A stretch of DNA of 53,904 nt, taken from the NCBI GenBank assembly GCA_938085425.1, contig CALKGQ010000006.1, positions 1 through 53,904 of the forward strand, read 5' to 3'. Source of the DNA: an uncultured Flavobacteriales bacterium. Lineage in GTDB: Bacteria > Bacteroidota > Bacteroidia > Flavobacteriales_D > Sanyastnellaceae. Below are positions 45,506 through 53,904 of the stretch, in pieces. The translations under genes and the position numbers were made by a program. Every line of letters starts with the position of its first letter. The stretch's first letter is position 1. A model generated the notes under the pieces. That model did not search any database, was not told where the DNA came from, and saw only the letters and a list, made by a program, of their open reading frames with translations.

Positions 45506-48268
45506 TTAGCGTGCGAGCGTCAAGTGGCCTTCCGCCACACGAGGATAGCCGATTTGATCGACGTAGGCGATGTAATACAGGTACACGCCATTGGGACAGT
45601 AATGGGCGCCATCGGCCCCTTTTTGTCCCAGCCAGGGTTCCGCGGGGTCGTTCGTTTCAAACACCACGGTGCCCCATCGGTTTTGGATCCGAAGTGCGTA
45701 TTGAGTCACCCCTCTCAGAACGGGAAGCCAGACGTCGTTGATGCCGTCCCCATCTGGGGTGAATGCATTGGGGGCATAGAAGACCGAGCCGTTGACTGTC
45801 ACCAGTCCCGTGGCAGTGCTTGCACAACCATATTCATTGACCACAGTCTGTGTGATGGTGTACACTCCTCCGTCCTCATACAGGTAAGACACATTGCATC
45901 CTTCCAGCCCATTGCCGTCTCCAAAGTTGTAATAACAGTCGACGTTGCTGTCTCCCAAATACTCTGCCCATACCTCCGGATCCAAGATGTCCACCTGGTT
46001 GGGCGTGACATCGATGGCAGCCACAGGAACGGGCAAAATTTCCACGTTTTGGGGACCTTCCATGTCAAGGGACCTTACGCAGTTTCCTCCTGTTTCCATC
46101 TCCAACAAAATGGGGTAGGAGCCAGGAGAATTGTACTGGTGACTTGCATTGGGGGCACTTGAGGTGGTTCCATCGCCAAAGTGCCACAGGTAATTTGTGG
46201 CTGTTTCCGTCGTGCTCAGGTTGGTGAAGGTGACGGCATGTGGTGGGCATCCTGTGAAAGGACCTGCCTCAAAATTGATTTCTGGTTCAGGAATCGCGGT
46301 GACAGAATTGACGAAGGTTTGGATGCATCCTTCAAGACCTGGCACACTGGCCGTCAAGCTGACGTCGTAGGTTCCAGCTTCGGCATAAATCAGACCCACC
46401 ACGTTTTCGTCCTCCACGCTGGAGAAAGCAGTGGCGCCGCCAAAGTCCCATTCGTACACGGTGTTTTCATCTACGGACGCAGTGCCTGAAAACGTGTAGA
46501 AGTGATCGTCGAAGCACTCAGGTTCGGGGACATCAAATTCAGGCGCAAGCAAGAACTGGATGTCGACCTCTGCTGTGTTGACATCGGGACAAGTGAAGTC
46601 CGCCACGGCTGTGAGGGTGATGGTGTAAAGTCCTGTGTCTGGAAAAGTGTAACTGGGTGCAATGTCGCTGCTCGTGCCAGAGGGGACACCTCCCACGCCA
46701 TCTCCAAAATCCCACAAAAAGGCCGTTGCGTTTTCAGACAAATTTTCGAAGTCAAAATTCAATCCTGTGCAAAATTGATATTGGTCCTCCACGATGGCCA
46801 CGGGTGGTGGTGGCGCTGTGTAGGCAATGGTCGAGCCCTCAGTGCATCCATGGTTGGTCACAGACACAGTGGCCTCCCATGAATTGAGGTTGTTGAAAGT
46901 CACCTCGGCTGGATTTGGGATGTTTGCCAAAGAGGGTGTGCCATCGTCAAAATCCCAGAGAATGTTGGCAAACTCATCGATGTTGTTGCCTTCAAGGACA
47001 AAGTCAAACGCCTCGACCCCGTCATTGCATGAAAACCCTTCCACCACGATTTCGGGTTCCAAGGGGGGGTACACTTGGTAAATGGCTTCAGACGTGTCGG
47101 CGCAAGGCCACTCTGGGTTGACAATCAACGTCACCACAAAGTCGCCTGGGGTCGGCCAGGTGAAGGTGGGCTGAAATTCATTACTGATGTCATTGGTCAG
47201 GCCTGGCACGCCAAAGTCCCAACTGTAGCTGGAGCCATTGACTGAATTGTTGTCCATCGTGATGGTCTCTCCCACACACATCTGGGCGGGGACTTGCTCG
47301 GCCACAAAAGATTGAATGTTGGGATCGCAAAGCGTGACGTTGAATTGAAAATCTCGCAAAGTTGTATTGAGCAAGACTCCGTCGCGGTATTCTGCGACAC
47401 AAATGCCAATCGCGTATTGCCCCACTGTCGTCGGCATGCCAGTAATCAAACCTGTATTCGGATCAATGCTCATGGCTGGATCAGAGGGAATGGGATCCGT
47501 CGCACTGAACCCATTCAGGTATGGGACGTCATTGTAAGGTGGGGTTGCAGGAGGGTTGGGGACAGGGCTGTTGAGCCCATTGCCATTGCCAGTGCCACCG
47601 CCATCAAATGGAGCGCAAAAAGAGTAGACCAGTTCGTCACCATCGGGGTCCACCGCGCTGTGGTCCCAACTGAAGTCAAAGTTTGCACAAACGGCAACAG
47701 GTGGGAGTTCTTGAAAGACAGGCGCACTGTTCACAGATGTCCCGACACCTTGGGAAGTGCCAGGAACGTGGGTGACCAGAGTTGCACCGGGGTTTTCTGT
47801 GCCTCCGAAATTTTGAAGGTTGCTGATGGAGGGGTTCCGACAACAACGCTGCCACATCAAATCCCATCCGTATTCAGAAACGGAAAGGGTCGTTGTTGTG
47901 GTGTAGATGGCTTGTTCAATGCACAGCTCAGGAGGAGGTGTGCCGCAAGGGTTGCCAAGGACCACTGGCACATTGCTCACGTTTGTGAAAGACAAAGGAA
48001 TGGTCAGTACATCGTTGTTGTCCACGGCCCCAATGCCATTCCATCTTCCGATGTAAACCTGATCGTCGAAGCCTGTGCCAAGGGTGTTTGCAGGCCCGCA
48101 ATCTCTGTACACTTTGAGGGTGATTCGGTATTGTGTCCCTCCGAGATGCTCATAAAAGATCTCACCTCCCACCAAATGTGTGGCCCTTCCTTGCAGCACG
48201 GTGGCCCCAAACAACAGCACAAGGCATGCCGATCTGAGAAGGTGCAGTATGTGGGGTGAGAGGTTCAC
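45506..48268 (-). CDS. PKD-repeat surface protein with T9SS type B sorting domain
   Basis: 920 residues from GTG 48268, which gives a signal peptide (NLSPHILHLLRSACLVLLFGAT); no ATG start exists, and a GTG at 48328 would add 20 residues. The N-terminal domain starts THLVGGEIFYEHLGGTQY, a conserved opener of gliding-associated proteins. Six PKD-like domains follow, recognised by WDFG, WDFDDG, WDFGDG, WDFGG, WHFGDG and YNFGDG. The C-terminus FYAPNAFTPDGDGINDVWLP begins the type B (CHU_C) T9SS sorting domain, with RWGTVVFE and YLYYIAYVD. It would be exported to the surface through the T9SS. An adhesive role is inferred. Confidence 0.88.
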   Translation of the reverse strand: MNLSPHILHLLRSACLVLLFGATVLQGRATHLVGGEIFYEHLGGTQYRITLKVYRDCGPANTLGTGFDDQVYIGRWNGIGAVDNNDVLTIPLSFTNVSNVPVVLGNPCGTPPPELCIEQAIYTTTTTLSVSEYGWDLMWQRCCRNPSISNLQNFGGTENPGATLVTHVPGTSQGVGTSVNSAPVFQELPPVAVCANFDFSWDHSAVDPDGDELVYSFCAPFDGGGTGNGNGLNSPVPNPPATPPYNDVPYLNGFSATDPIPSDPAMSIDPNTGLITGMPTTVGQYAIGICVAEYRDGVLLNTTLRDFQFNVTLCDPNIQSFVAEQVPAQMCVGETITMDNNSVNGSSYSWDFGVPGLTNDISNEFQPTFTWPTPGDFVVTLIVNPEWPCADTSEAIYQVYPPLEPEIVVEGFSCNDGVEAFDFVLEGNNIDEFANILWDFDDGTPSLANIPNPAEVTFNNLNSWEATVSVTNHGCTEGSTIAYTAPPPPVAIVEDQYQFCTGLNFDFENLSENATAFLWDFGDGVGGVPSGTSSDIAPSYTFPDTGLYTITLTAVADFTCPDVNTAEVDIQFLLAPEFDVPEPECFDDHFYTFSGTASVDENTVYEWDFGGATAFSSVEDENVVGLIYAEAGTYDVSLTASVPGLEGCIQTFVNSVTAIPEPEINFEAGPFTGCPPHAVTFTNLSTTETATNYLWHFGDGTTSSAPNASHQYNSPGSYPILLEMETGGNCVRSLDMEGPQNVEILPVPVAAIDVTPNQVDILDPEVWAEYLGDSNVDCYYNFGDGNGLEGCNVSYLYEDGGVYTITQTVVNEYGCASTATGLVTVNGSVFYAPNAFTPDGDGINDVWLPVLRGVTQYALRIQNRWGTVVFETNDPAEPWLGQKGADGAHYCPNGVYLYYIAYVDQIGYPRVAEGHLTLAR

Positions 48269-48380
48269 TTCGAGAGGATATGGAGAGACAGTGCGGAGCT
48301 CCTGCAAGTTAACAGAAGAGGAACACAAGAGGTTGCTTGGAAGTTCTCTTCAGTTCTACAAATCCATGCCGCATTCATCG

Positions 48381-48388
48381 TAGCTTCG
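48381..48388 (+). promoter_or_regulatory. Start-adjacent promoter box of the DEAD-box helicase gene
   Basis: TAGCTTCG, then four bases, then GTG 48393. The spacing supports GTG 48393 over other GTG codons as the start. Confidence 0.6.
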
Positions 48389-48392
48389 AGGT

Positions 48393-49784
48393 GTGGAAAA
48401 ACCAACAGAAGAGAAGGGCGCTCAGCCCGTGGAAGAAAAAGTGCGATTCGACACCCTTGATTTGCATCCGGACATTGAGGATGGCTTGTTTTCGATGGGG
48501 TTTGAGACCGCCACCCCCATTCAAAGCAAAGCGATCCCCGATGCGCTGAAGAAAAAAGACATCTTGGGGATCGCCCAAACGGGGACGGGGAAGACAGCGG
48601 CATTTTTGCTGCCCACCATGGACCGTATTATGGACACCCCCAACGACGGCAAAGTCAAGGCGCTCATTGTGGTGCCCACCCGTGAGCTTGCCCGTCAAAT
48701 CGACCAAGCCGCCGAGGGCTTTGCCTATTATACGGGCATCACGAGCCTCGCCATTTATGGGGGAGGCACGGGGAAGGAATTTGCCCAAGAGAAGAAAGCG
48801 CTTACTGAAGGGGCAGACATTGTCATTGTGACTCCGGGTCGAATGCTCTCCCACCTCACCCTTGGATATGTTGACCTCAGCTCGCTGGAGGTTTTGATTT
48901 TGGATGAAGCCGACCGCATGTTGGACATGGGATTCCACCAAGACATCATGCGCATCGCCTCGCATTGCAGGAGTGAGAGACAGACCTTGCTCTTCTCTGC
49001 CACCATGCCTGACCGAATGCGCACCCTTGCCCACGACCTCCTCAGGGATCCGGTCACAGTTCAGCTTGCCTTGAGCAAGCCTGCTGCCAAGGTGAAGCAG
49101 GGTGCCTACGTTTTGTTCGATCACCAAAAAGATGACGTCCTTGTCGAGGTTCTGAAGGAGCGCAACGTGAAAAGCGGCATTGTTTTTACCTCTAGGAAAA
49201 GAACCGTGGGGCAAGTGGTGCGGGCCCTCCGCAAAGGAGGAATCAAGTGCGGTCGGATGTCCAGTGATTTGGAACAATCCGAAAGAGAAGAAGTGATGTT
49301 GGCCTTCCGTCAACAAAAGCTGCCCATCCTTGTGGCCACAGATGTGGTGTCGAGGGGCATTGACATTGACAGCATCGAGCTGGTGGTGAACTATGACGTG
49401 CCGCCCAATGAGGAAGATTACGTGCACCGCATTGGCCGTACGGCCAGGGCCGAGCGCAAGGGCGAGGGCATCACACTTGTCACCCCAGATGACATGCGCC
49501 GGTTTGGGAACATTGAGAAACTCATCGAGAAAGAGGTTCCCAAGCTGAAGGTCCCTGAATCATTGGGTGCTGTCCCAGACTACGATCCCAAATCTTCGGG
49601 TTCACGTGGCAGAGGAGGCTCCGGAGGTGGTCGTCACGGAGGCGGTGGTCGTCACGGAGGCGGTGGCCGCCACGGAGGCGGTGGCCGTCATGGAGGCGGT
49701 GGCCGTCATGGAGGCGGCGGTGGCGGAAAGCGCCATGGCAAATCGGGCGGCGGTGGAAAGCCCAACTCTGGAGGACAACGCTGA
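48393..49784 (+). CDS. DEAD-box RNA helicase with glycine-rich tail
   Basis: 463 residues from GTG 48393 (MEKPTEEKGAQPVEEK). RecA-like domain motifs: Q motif ATPIQSKAIP, Walker A AQTGTGKT, Ia PTRELA, DEAD in LILDEADRML, SAT, and in the second domain RGIDIDSIELVVNYD and HRIGRTARAERKGEG. It unwinds RNA and probably acts in ribosome assembly or cold response. The C-terminal tail (from about residue 405) is low-complexity and basic: five RHGGGG units encoded by an 18-bp tandem repeat, followed by GKRHGKSGGGGKPN. It precedes msrB by 16 bases, so the two are likely co-transcribed. Confidence 0.95.
   Translation: MEKPTEEKGAQPVEEKVRFDTLDLHPDIEDGLFSMGFETATPIQSKAIPDALKKKDILGIAQTGTGKTAAFLLPTMDRIMDTPNDGKVKALIVVPTRELARQIDQAAEGFAYYTGITSLAIYGGGTGKEFAQEKKALTEGADIVIVTPGRMLSHLTLGYVDLSSLEVLILDEADRMLDMGFHQDIMRIASHCRSERQTLLFSATMPDRMRTLAHDLLRDPVTVQLALSKPAAKVKQGAYVLFDHQKDDVLVEVLKERNVKSGIVFTSRKRTVGQVVRALRKGGIKCGRMSSDLEQSEREEVMLAFRQQKLPILVATDVVSRGIDIDSIELVVNYDVPPNEEDYVHRIGRTARAERKGEGITLVTPDDMRRFGNIEKLIEKEVPKLKVPESLGAVPDYDPKSSGSRGRGGSGGGRHGGGGRHGGGGRHGGGGRHGGGGRHGGGGGGKRHGKSGGGGKPNSGGQR
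49632..49721 (+). repeat. 18-bp tandem repeat in the helicase tail
   Basis: Five consecutive 18-bp units encoding Arg-His-Gly-Gly-Gly-Gly, starting at 49632, 49650, 49668, 49686 and 49704, with only silent differences until the last unit. Confidence 0.9.
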
Positions 49785-49800
49785 AAGACTCCCCCGCAAC

Positions 49801-50196
49801 ATGGCTTCGAAAACAAAAGAAGAGTGGCGGGCCCACCTCAGCGAGGAGGAACACCGTGTCATGCGCGAGCAAGGCACCGAGCTTCCCTTCACGAGTGGCT
49901 TCAATGCAGAGTGGCGTGAAGGCGTTTACGCATGCAAAGGATGTGGCCTGGAGTTGTTTGGCAGCACAGCCAAATTTGATGCCGGATGCGGTTGGCCCAG
50001 CTTTGACAAAGAATTGCCAGAGGCGAATGTAAAACAGGTGGTTGACCGGTCCCTTGGGATGACAAGGGTGGAGGTGCGTTGTTCAGGATGCGACAGCCAC
50101 CTTGGTCATGTGTTTCCAGATGGACCGACTCCCACGGGTACGCGTTATTGCATCAACGGAGTTTGCCTCACTTTTGACCCTAAGGAAGGGCATTAA
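49801..50196 (+). CDS. msrB: Peptide-methionine (R)-S-oxide reductase MsrB
   Basis: 131 residues from ATG 49801. The zinc-binding CxxC pairs are CKGCGLEL and CSGCDSHLG, followed by HVFPDGPTPTGTRYCING in which the Cys of RYCIN is the catalytic residue; CGWPSF is the substrate-site segment. It reduces methionine-R-sulfoxide in proteins. An in-frame upstream extension overlaps the helicase tail and is not real. The downstream lgt gene is convergent, separated by 2 bases, with no terminator visible. Confidence 0.96.
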   Translation: MASKTKEEWRAHLSEEEHRVMREQGTELPFTSGFNAEWREGVYACKGCGLELFGSTAKFDAGCGWPSFDKELPEANVKQVVDRSLGMTRVEVRCSGCDSHLGHVFPDGPTPTGTRYCINGVCLTFDPKEGH

Positions 50197-50198
50197 GG

Positions 50199-51416
50199 TC
50201 AGTCCTGGTGGGCGCGTCTTGTCGTCCAAACCCACAGGGCCACCCCGGACAAAAAGGTGCACACAGAAATCAACTCGGCTTGGGTCATGGTGATGCCAAG
50301 CCAATCAAAGGTGGTGTTCACGCGGATCTTTTCGACCCAAAATCGCTCAAAGCCATTGAACATGAGATAAGCGGCAAAGGCCTTTCCCGGCGTGCTCCAA
50401 CGCTTTCGCATGGCCCAAAGAATGGCAAACCCCAGGACTGCAGCGGTGGTCTCGTAGATCGGTGTTGGGAAAACAGCAGGGTCCAAAAACGTGCCGTACC
50501 CTTCAAAGGATGGCCACGAGTGCACATTGGGGTCAATCAATTTTCCGGTGTATCCTGCCTCTCGTGGTCCGTACACCGCATTGACATTGTTGGGGTATGC
50601 ATAACGCCAGACCCATTCAGGCGCCCAGGAAAGCCAATCGGGCATCGGGTTGGGGTTGGGAATGCCCCAATCCCCGTCTCCACTGATGTGGCAGCCCATG
50701 CGACCAATGCCGTAACCGAGCAAAAGGCCTGGTGCAGTAGCGTCTGCGAGTCGGAGAAAGTGGAGGCCTTTGCGTCGGGCAAATGCGTAAACAGAGAGCC
50801 CCCCTACAATCAACCCTCCATAAATGGTCAGTCCTCCGAGGAATGCAGACAAACTTGGGCGTTCAAGAAACGCCACGAATTCCTCGGGGTACTCGAGAAG
50901 GTGAAACATCTTGGCACCTGCGATGCCACCCACGGCTGCGGCGGCTGTGATGCCACCGACCCACTCGTGGGGCATGATGGTCTGCGTGATGGTTTTGGGC
51001 TCTGGGAGCTGGTCTTTCTTGACTTCGTAATGACGCCATGCAGTCAACACAACAGCGCCCACAATGCCCCAAAGTACATTTCCTTCAGTACTAAAAAGAT
51101 GGGCTTGAGGAAGTCCGCCTCCAGCAAAGAGCGTTGAGGCATTCGCAAGCAAGTAAATCACTTTCCAACCCAACACGAAGCCGACCAAGGCCTGCATTCC
51201 CAAATCCAAAGGGTGCGGTCCATGGCCGATCTCGATCTTTTGTTCTGAGGGCTGAAAGTGGCCTTGGAGCGTCATGCGCTTCATTTCACGACTCAGCAAG
51301 GCATGCGCAGCCACAAAGGCAAGGGCCACAAAAAAGCCAAAACTGTTGATGAGTTTGAGGGCAGGAAGGTCCCATCCCAACAGATCAAGAAAGACATGGT
51401 AGAGGTTGGGGTACAT
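50199..51416 (-). CDS. lgt: Prolipoprotein diacylglyceryl transferase
   Basis: 405 residues with about seven or eight membrane spans, longer than the roughly 290-residue enzyme of E. coli. The signature GYGIGRMGCHISGDGDWG contains the essential Arg and Gly of the Lgt signature but with Cys-His in place of the usual Asn-Phe, and YETTAAVLGF with FNGFERFWVEK follows. It transfers diacylglycerol from phosphatidylglycerol to the lipobox Cys of prolipoproteins, such as the GldI-like lipoprotein here. It follows the mtaB gene by 17 bases, but TAGCTTCG lies four bases before its own ATG. Confidence 0.92.
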   Translation of the reverse strand: MYPNLYHVFLDLLGWDLPALKLINSFGFFVALAFVAAHALLSREMKRMTLQGHFQPSEQKIEIGHGPHPLDLGMQALVGFVLGWKVIYLLANASTLFAGGGLPQAHLFSTEGNVLWGIVGAVVLTAWRHYEVKKDQLPEPKTITQTIMPHEWVGGITAAAAVGGIAGAKMFHLLEYPEEFVAFLERPSLSAFLGGLTIYGGLIVGGLSVYAFARRKGLHFLRLADATAPGLLLGYGIGRMGCHISGDGDWGIPNPNPMPDWLSWAPEWVWRYAYPNNVNAVYGPREAGYTGKLIDPNVHSWPSFEGYGTFLDPAVFPTPIYETTAAVLGFAILWAMRKRWSTPGKAFAAYLMFNGFERFWVEKIRVNTTFDWLGITMTQAELISVCTFLSGVALWVWTTRRAHQD

Positions 51417-51420
51417 GATG

Positions 51421-51428
51421 CGAAGCTA
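51421..51428 (-). promoter_or_regulatory. Start-adjacent promoter box of lgt
   Basis: TAGCTTCG, then CATC, then the ATG at 51416. It lies in the 17-base gap after the mtaB stop. Confidence 0.55.
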
Positions 51429-51433
51429 TGGCG

Positions 51434-52738
51434 TCAAGGGCTTTGAACCTCACCAGAGACCCAGCCGAGTGGGTCGACCCGCTCCAAGTGCACTGGAACC
51501 ACTTGATTTCCCTCAGCCTGGTCAAGGGGGATCGCCACCCGGATGTAATTGGGCGTGTACCCCATGCGAAGGCCATCTTCGGAGGCATCTTCCACAAGGA
51601 CTTGATGGGCCCGTCCCAACCCTTGTTCGTAATGGGCGCGCTGCATTTTCAGGCTGAGGTTGCGCAAGATTTTGTTGCGCTGTTTCCGAACAGGGACCGG
51701 CACAATGTCTTCAATTCTGAGCGCAGTAGTGTTGGGTCTTTCGCTGTAGGTGAATACATGTAGGTAGCTGCATGACAATGACTTGATAAACTCAACTGTG
51801 TCCATAAAATCTTGGTCGCTCTCTCCGGGGAATCCCACGATCACGTCCACGCCAATGCCCGCAGTGGGAAGCACTTCGCGGATGTGTTGGATCCTGGAAC
51901 GGTACAAGTCGGTTCTGTAACGACGTCGCATGGCACCAAGGACCTTGTCGCTGCCAGACTGCAAGGGGATGTGAAAGTGTGGCTGGAACTTTCGAGAGGT
52001 GGCCACAAAATCGATCAAATCGTCGGTGAGCAAGTTGGGCTCTATGGAGGAGATGCGGAACCGTTCAACGCCATCCAATCCATCGAGAGCCTTGGCCAAG
52101 TCCAGCAAAGTTTCGCCATGCGACGCGCCAAAATCTCCAATGTTCACCCCAGTGAGCACAATTTCTTTGGCTCCGGCCGCCACGGCCTTTTCAGCTTGAT
52201 TCAAGGTTTCGGCCACAGTGGCACTCCTCGAACGGCCTCGCGCCAATGGAATGGTGCAAAACGCGCAGAAATAGTTGCAGCCATCTTGGACCTTCAAGAA
52301 TGACCTGGTTCGGTCCCCACTTGAATGTCCTGGAATGAAGTCCTTCACTTCTTTGATTTCCCCAGCAACGGCTCGTCCTTCTCCTTTATATTGGAGGGTG
52401 TCAAGATGCTGGATCAAGTTGAATTTTTCTCCTGCTCCAAGCACGAGGTCCACGCCTTCGATGCTGGCGATTTCCTCTGGCTTGAGTTGGGCGTAGCAGC
52501 CCACCACCACCACGAAGGCCTCAGGATTGCTTTGCATGGCTCGACGAACCGCATTGCGGCATTTTGCATCGGCCTGGTCGGTGACGCTGCAGGTGTTGAT
52601 GACCACCACGTTGGGGGCATCGTCAATGTGCACCCTTGCGTAGCCAGACTCCTCCAATTGACGTGCAAGGGTGGAGGTCTCACTGAAATTCAGCTTGCAG
52701 CCGAGGGTGTGGAAGGCCGCTTTTTGTCCCAAAACCAT
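51434..52738 (-). CDS. mtaB: tRNA methylthiotransferase, MtaB-like (radical SAM)
   Basis: 434 residues from ATG 52738 (MVLGQKAAFHTLGCKLN). An N-terminal UPF0004 domain has three Cys (TLGCKLN, NTCSVTD, VVGCYAQ) for an auxiliary [4Fe-4S] cluster. The radical-SAM motif CNYFCAFCTIPLARG provides CxxxCxxC. A C-terminal TRAM-like stretch follows, with VPVHLERVDPLGWVSGEVQS. MtaB adds a methylthio group to t6A37 of tRNA; MiaB is the alternative, but the N-terminus and length favour MtaB. A long in-frame upstream extension is antisense to the next gene and is rejected. Confidence 0.9.
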   Translation of the reverse strand: MVLGQKAAFHTLGCKLNFSETSTLARQLEESGYARVHIDDAPNVVVINTCSVTDQADAKCRNAVRRAMQSNPEAFVVVVGCYAQLKPEEIASIEGVDLVLGAGEKFNLIQHLDTLQYKGEGRAVAGEIKEVKDFIPGHSSGDRTRSFLKVQDGCNYFCAFCTIPLARGRSRSATVAETLNQAEKAVAAGAKEIVLTGVNIGDFGASHGETLLDLAKALDGLDGVERFRISSIEPNLLTDDLIDFVATSRKFQPHFHIPLQSGSDKVLGAMRRRYRTDLYRSRIQHIREVLPTAGIGVDVIVGFPGESDQDFMDTVEFIKSLSCSYLHVFTYSERPNTTALRIEDIVPVPVRKQRNKILRNLSLKMQRAHYEQGLGRAHQVLVEDASEDGLRMGYTPNYIRVAIPLDQAEGNQVVPVHLERVDPLGWVSGEVQSP

Positions 52739-52743
52739 GGTCG

Positions 52744-52751
52744 CAAAGGTA
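52744..52751 (-). promoter_or_regulatory. Start-adjacent promoter box of mtaB
   Basis: TACCTTTG on the minus strand, then five bases, then the ATG at 52738. A TTG lies 17 bases upstream. It overlaps by two bases with the opposite-strand box for the FG-GAP gene. Confidence 0.65.
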
Positions 52752-52757
52752 GGTTTG
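52750..52757 (+). promoter_or_regulatory. Promoter -7 box of the FG-GAP gene
   Basis: TAGGTTTG matches TAnnTTTG and ends 71 bases before ATG 52829. A TTTG lies 23 bases upstream. It is interleaved with the mtaB promoter box, so RNA polymerase could probably occupy only one at a time. Confidence 0.6.
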
Positions 52758-52828
52758 GCACCTTGATGCAACATCGGTGCCCTTAGAAGAGTTAACTTGG
52801 CGGACCTCAAGAACCAAAACCACCAACC

Positions 52829-53904
52829 ATGAAAACTCTTTTCCTCCACCTTGCCACCTTGGCCGTGCTTCTCACTTGGGGGTCGTCGGTGGTCTTGTGC
52901 CAATCGTTCACCAACGCCAACAGCGCCTTGCCCACGACTTTCAACAGCGGCGGTTGTGTGGGCTTTGCCGATTTGGACGGCGATGGCTACGATGACTTGA
53001 TTGTTTTGGACGAGAGCAACATCCTGCACACGCTCTACCAAACCACAGAAGGTGGCTTTGTGGACCACAATTTGGGCCAAGTCAGTGGTGCTTCTCAGTG
53101 GGGCATGTGCGTTGCAGACTTTGACAACGATGGGCACAAAGACGTGTTCAGTGGTGGGTCTTACGACGGGGTGCACGTGCAGCACATCACGGCTCCAGGG
53201 GTGTCGACCAGCATGTCTTTGAGCGATGGCAGCATGTACATGCAGGCCTGCAACTGGGTCGACATTGACAACGACGGGTCTTTGGATGTCTTCGGATGCC
53301 ACGACGATGCCCTCAGCCGGATGTGGCAGGGAGGTTCAGAAGGCACTTTGGAGCCTGCGCCACAGCTCATCGATTTGATGGACTATGACTTGGCGGATTA
53401 CTCTTCACAAAATGACCACAGTGGGAACTACGGGACGGTTTGGAGTGATTTTGACAGCGATGGGGACATTGATTTGTTCATCGCGAAGTGCAGGCAGTTC
53501 GTGAACGACCCCCAAGATCCACGTCGCGTGAACCAACTCTGGGTGAACGACGGCACTGGAGGTTGGACAGAGGAGGCCTTGGAGCGCGGCTTGGTGTTTT
53601 ACGAGCAAAGCTGGACAGCTGATTTTGGAGACATTGACAATGACGGGGACTTTGACTGCTTGGTGACGAACCACAGCACCACGCTCTACCTCATGGAGAA
53701 CGATGGCACCGGCCATTTCAACAACATCACAGAAGGGAGTGGCTTGGAAGTGGAAGGGTTTTTCTTGCAAGCCAAATTGGAGGATTTCGACAACGACGGG
53801 TTCATGGACCTGATCTACGCTGGAGGCACCCACGCGTTGTACCACAACAACGGCGACCACACCTTCACAGAAGTGCCCAATGCCTTCCCCAACAACGACA
53901 CCAT
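52829..53904 (+). CDS. Secreted FG-GAP/VCBS-repeat protein, 3' end outside the window
   Basis: At least 358 residues, open to the window's end. ATG 52829 begins a signal peptide (MKTLFLHLATLAVLLTWGSS...). Six calcium-binding DxDxDG-type loops follow, such as FADLDGDGYDDL, VADFDNDGHKDV, VDIDNDGSLDV, SDFDSDGDIDL, GDIDNDGDFDC and EDFDNDGFMDL, spaced about 45-75 residues apart, as in an integrin-like beta-propeller. A T9SS sorting domain may lie at the unseen C-terminus. It is probably a surface or extracellular protein with an adhesive or polysaccharide-associated role, but nothing in the visible part decides this. Confidence 0.88.
   Translation, partial: MKTLFLHLATLAVLLTWGSSVVLCQSFTNANSALPTTFNSGGCVGFADLDGDGYDDLIVLDESNILHTLYQTTEGGFVDHNLGQVSGASQWGMCVADFDNDGHKDVFSGGSYDGVHVQHITAPGVSTSMSLSDGSMYMQACNWVDIDNDGSLDVFGCHDDALSRMWQGGSEGTLEPAPQLIDLMDYDLADYSSQNDHSGNYGTVWSDFDSDGDIDLFIAKCRQFVNDPQDPRRVNQLWVNDGTGGWTEEALERGLVFYEQSWTADFGDIDNDGDFDCLVTNHSTTLYLMENDGTGHFNNITEGSGLEVEGFFLQAKLEDFDNDGFMDLIYAGGTHALYHNNGDHTFTEVPNAFPNNDT

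Noticed and set aside
52739-53302. 188-residue N-terminal extension of the methylthiotransferase
   Set aside because: It lies antisense to the FG-GAP gene and across its promoter, and it has no homology; the conserved N-terminus starts at 52738.

Overview
The window is a chromosomal segment of a free-living, probably marine member of the Bacteroidota, most likely order Flavobacteriales. The evidence is: type IX secretion (T9SS) C-terminal sorting domains; SprB-like and gliding-associated surface proteins; promoters of the Bacteroidota form TAnnTTTG; almost no Shine-Dalgarno sequences; a PUR-family DUF3276 gene; and the neighbour pair NrnA/GldI-like lipoprotein. I see no phage, transposon, CRISPR array, tRNA or rRNA. 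The base composition looks moderately GC-rich, but I did not count it.

Layout. 1-4.3 kb: 3' part of methylmalonyl-CoA mutase, then a secreted subtilase with a dockerin-like tail. 4.3-8.8 kb: fmt, a MATE exporter and a TrmH-type methyltransferase on the minus strand, then HU, a small membrane protein and a thioesterase. 8.9-18.8 kb: two large T9SS cargo proteins (818 and about 2387 aa) built from shared modules, separated by a strong terminator. 18.9-25.5 kb: crotonase and citrate synthase, a secreted thioredoxin, a POT peptide transporter and dipeptidyl peptidase IV, all on the minus strand; the last two suit uptake and breakdown of peptides. 25.5-29.5 kb: a GlcD-like flavoprotein, a GH16 laminarinase and FabI. 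29.5-35.6 kb: Nth, a DUF6702 protein, NrnA, a double-FKBP GldI-like lipoprotein, an LMW phosphatase, DnaA and a second thioesterase. 35.6-45.5 kb: a tightly packed minus-strand run (DUF3276, parA, parB, DUF5683, dapB, lepB, WbqC-like, gcvT, comB-like, phospholipase C-like, QTMAN-like). 45.5-53.9 kb: a PKD-rich T9SS type B protein, a DEAD-box helicase, MsrB, Lgt, an MtaB-type methylthiotransferase and a truncated FG-GAP surface protein.

Most housekeeping genes are ordinary. Two observations stand out. First, at least seven genes have a TAnnTTYG promoter box ending only 4-5 bases before the start codon, which would place transcription initiation at or next to the start codon and predicts leaderless mRNAs. 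Second, the two adjacent giant surface proteins share a roughly 160-210-residue module that I cannot assign to a named family. It occurs five times and is directly followed each time by a short Cys-rich GCTD-type repeat. Other points of interest are a subtilase with Glu in place of the catalytic Asp, a dockerin-like module at opposite ends of two secreted enzymes, a two-domain GldI homologue and an endonuclease III without its iron-sulfur cysteines.
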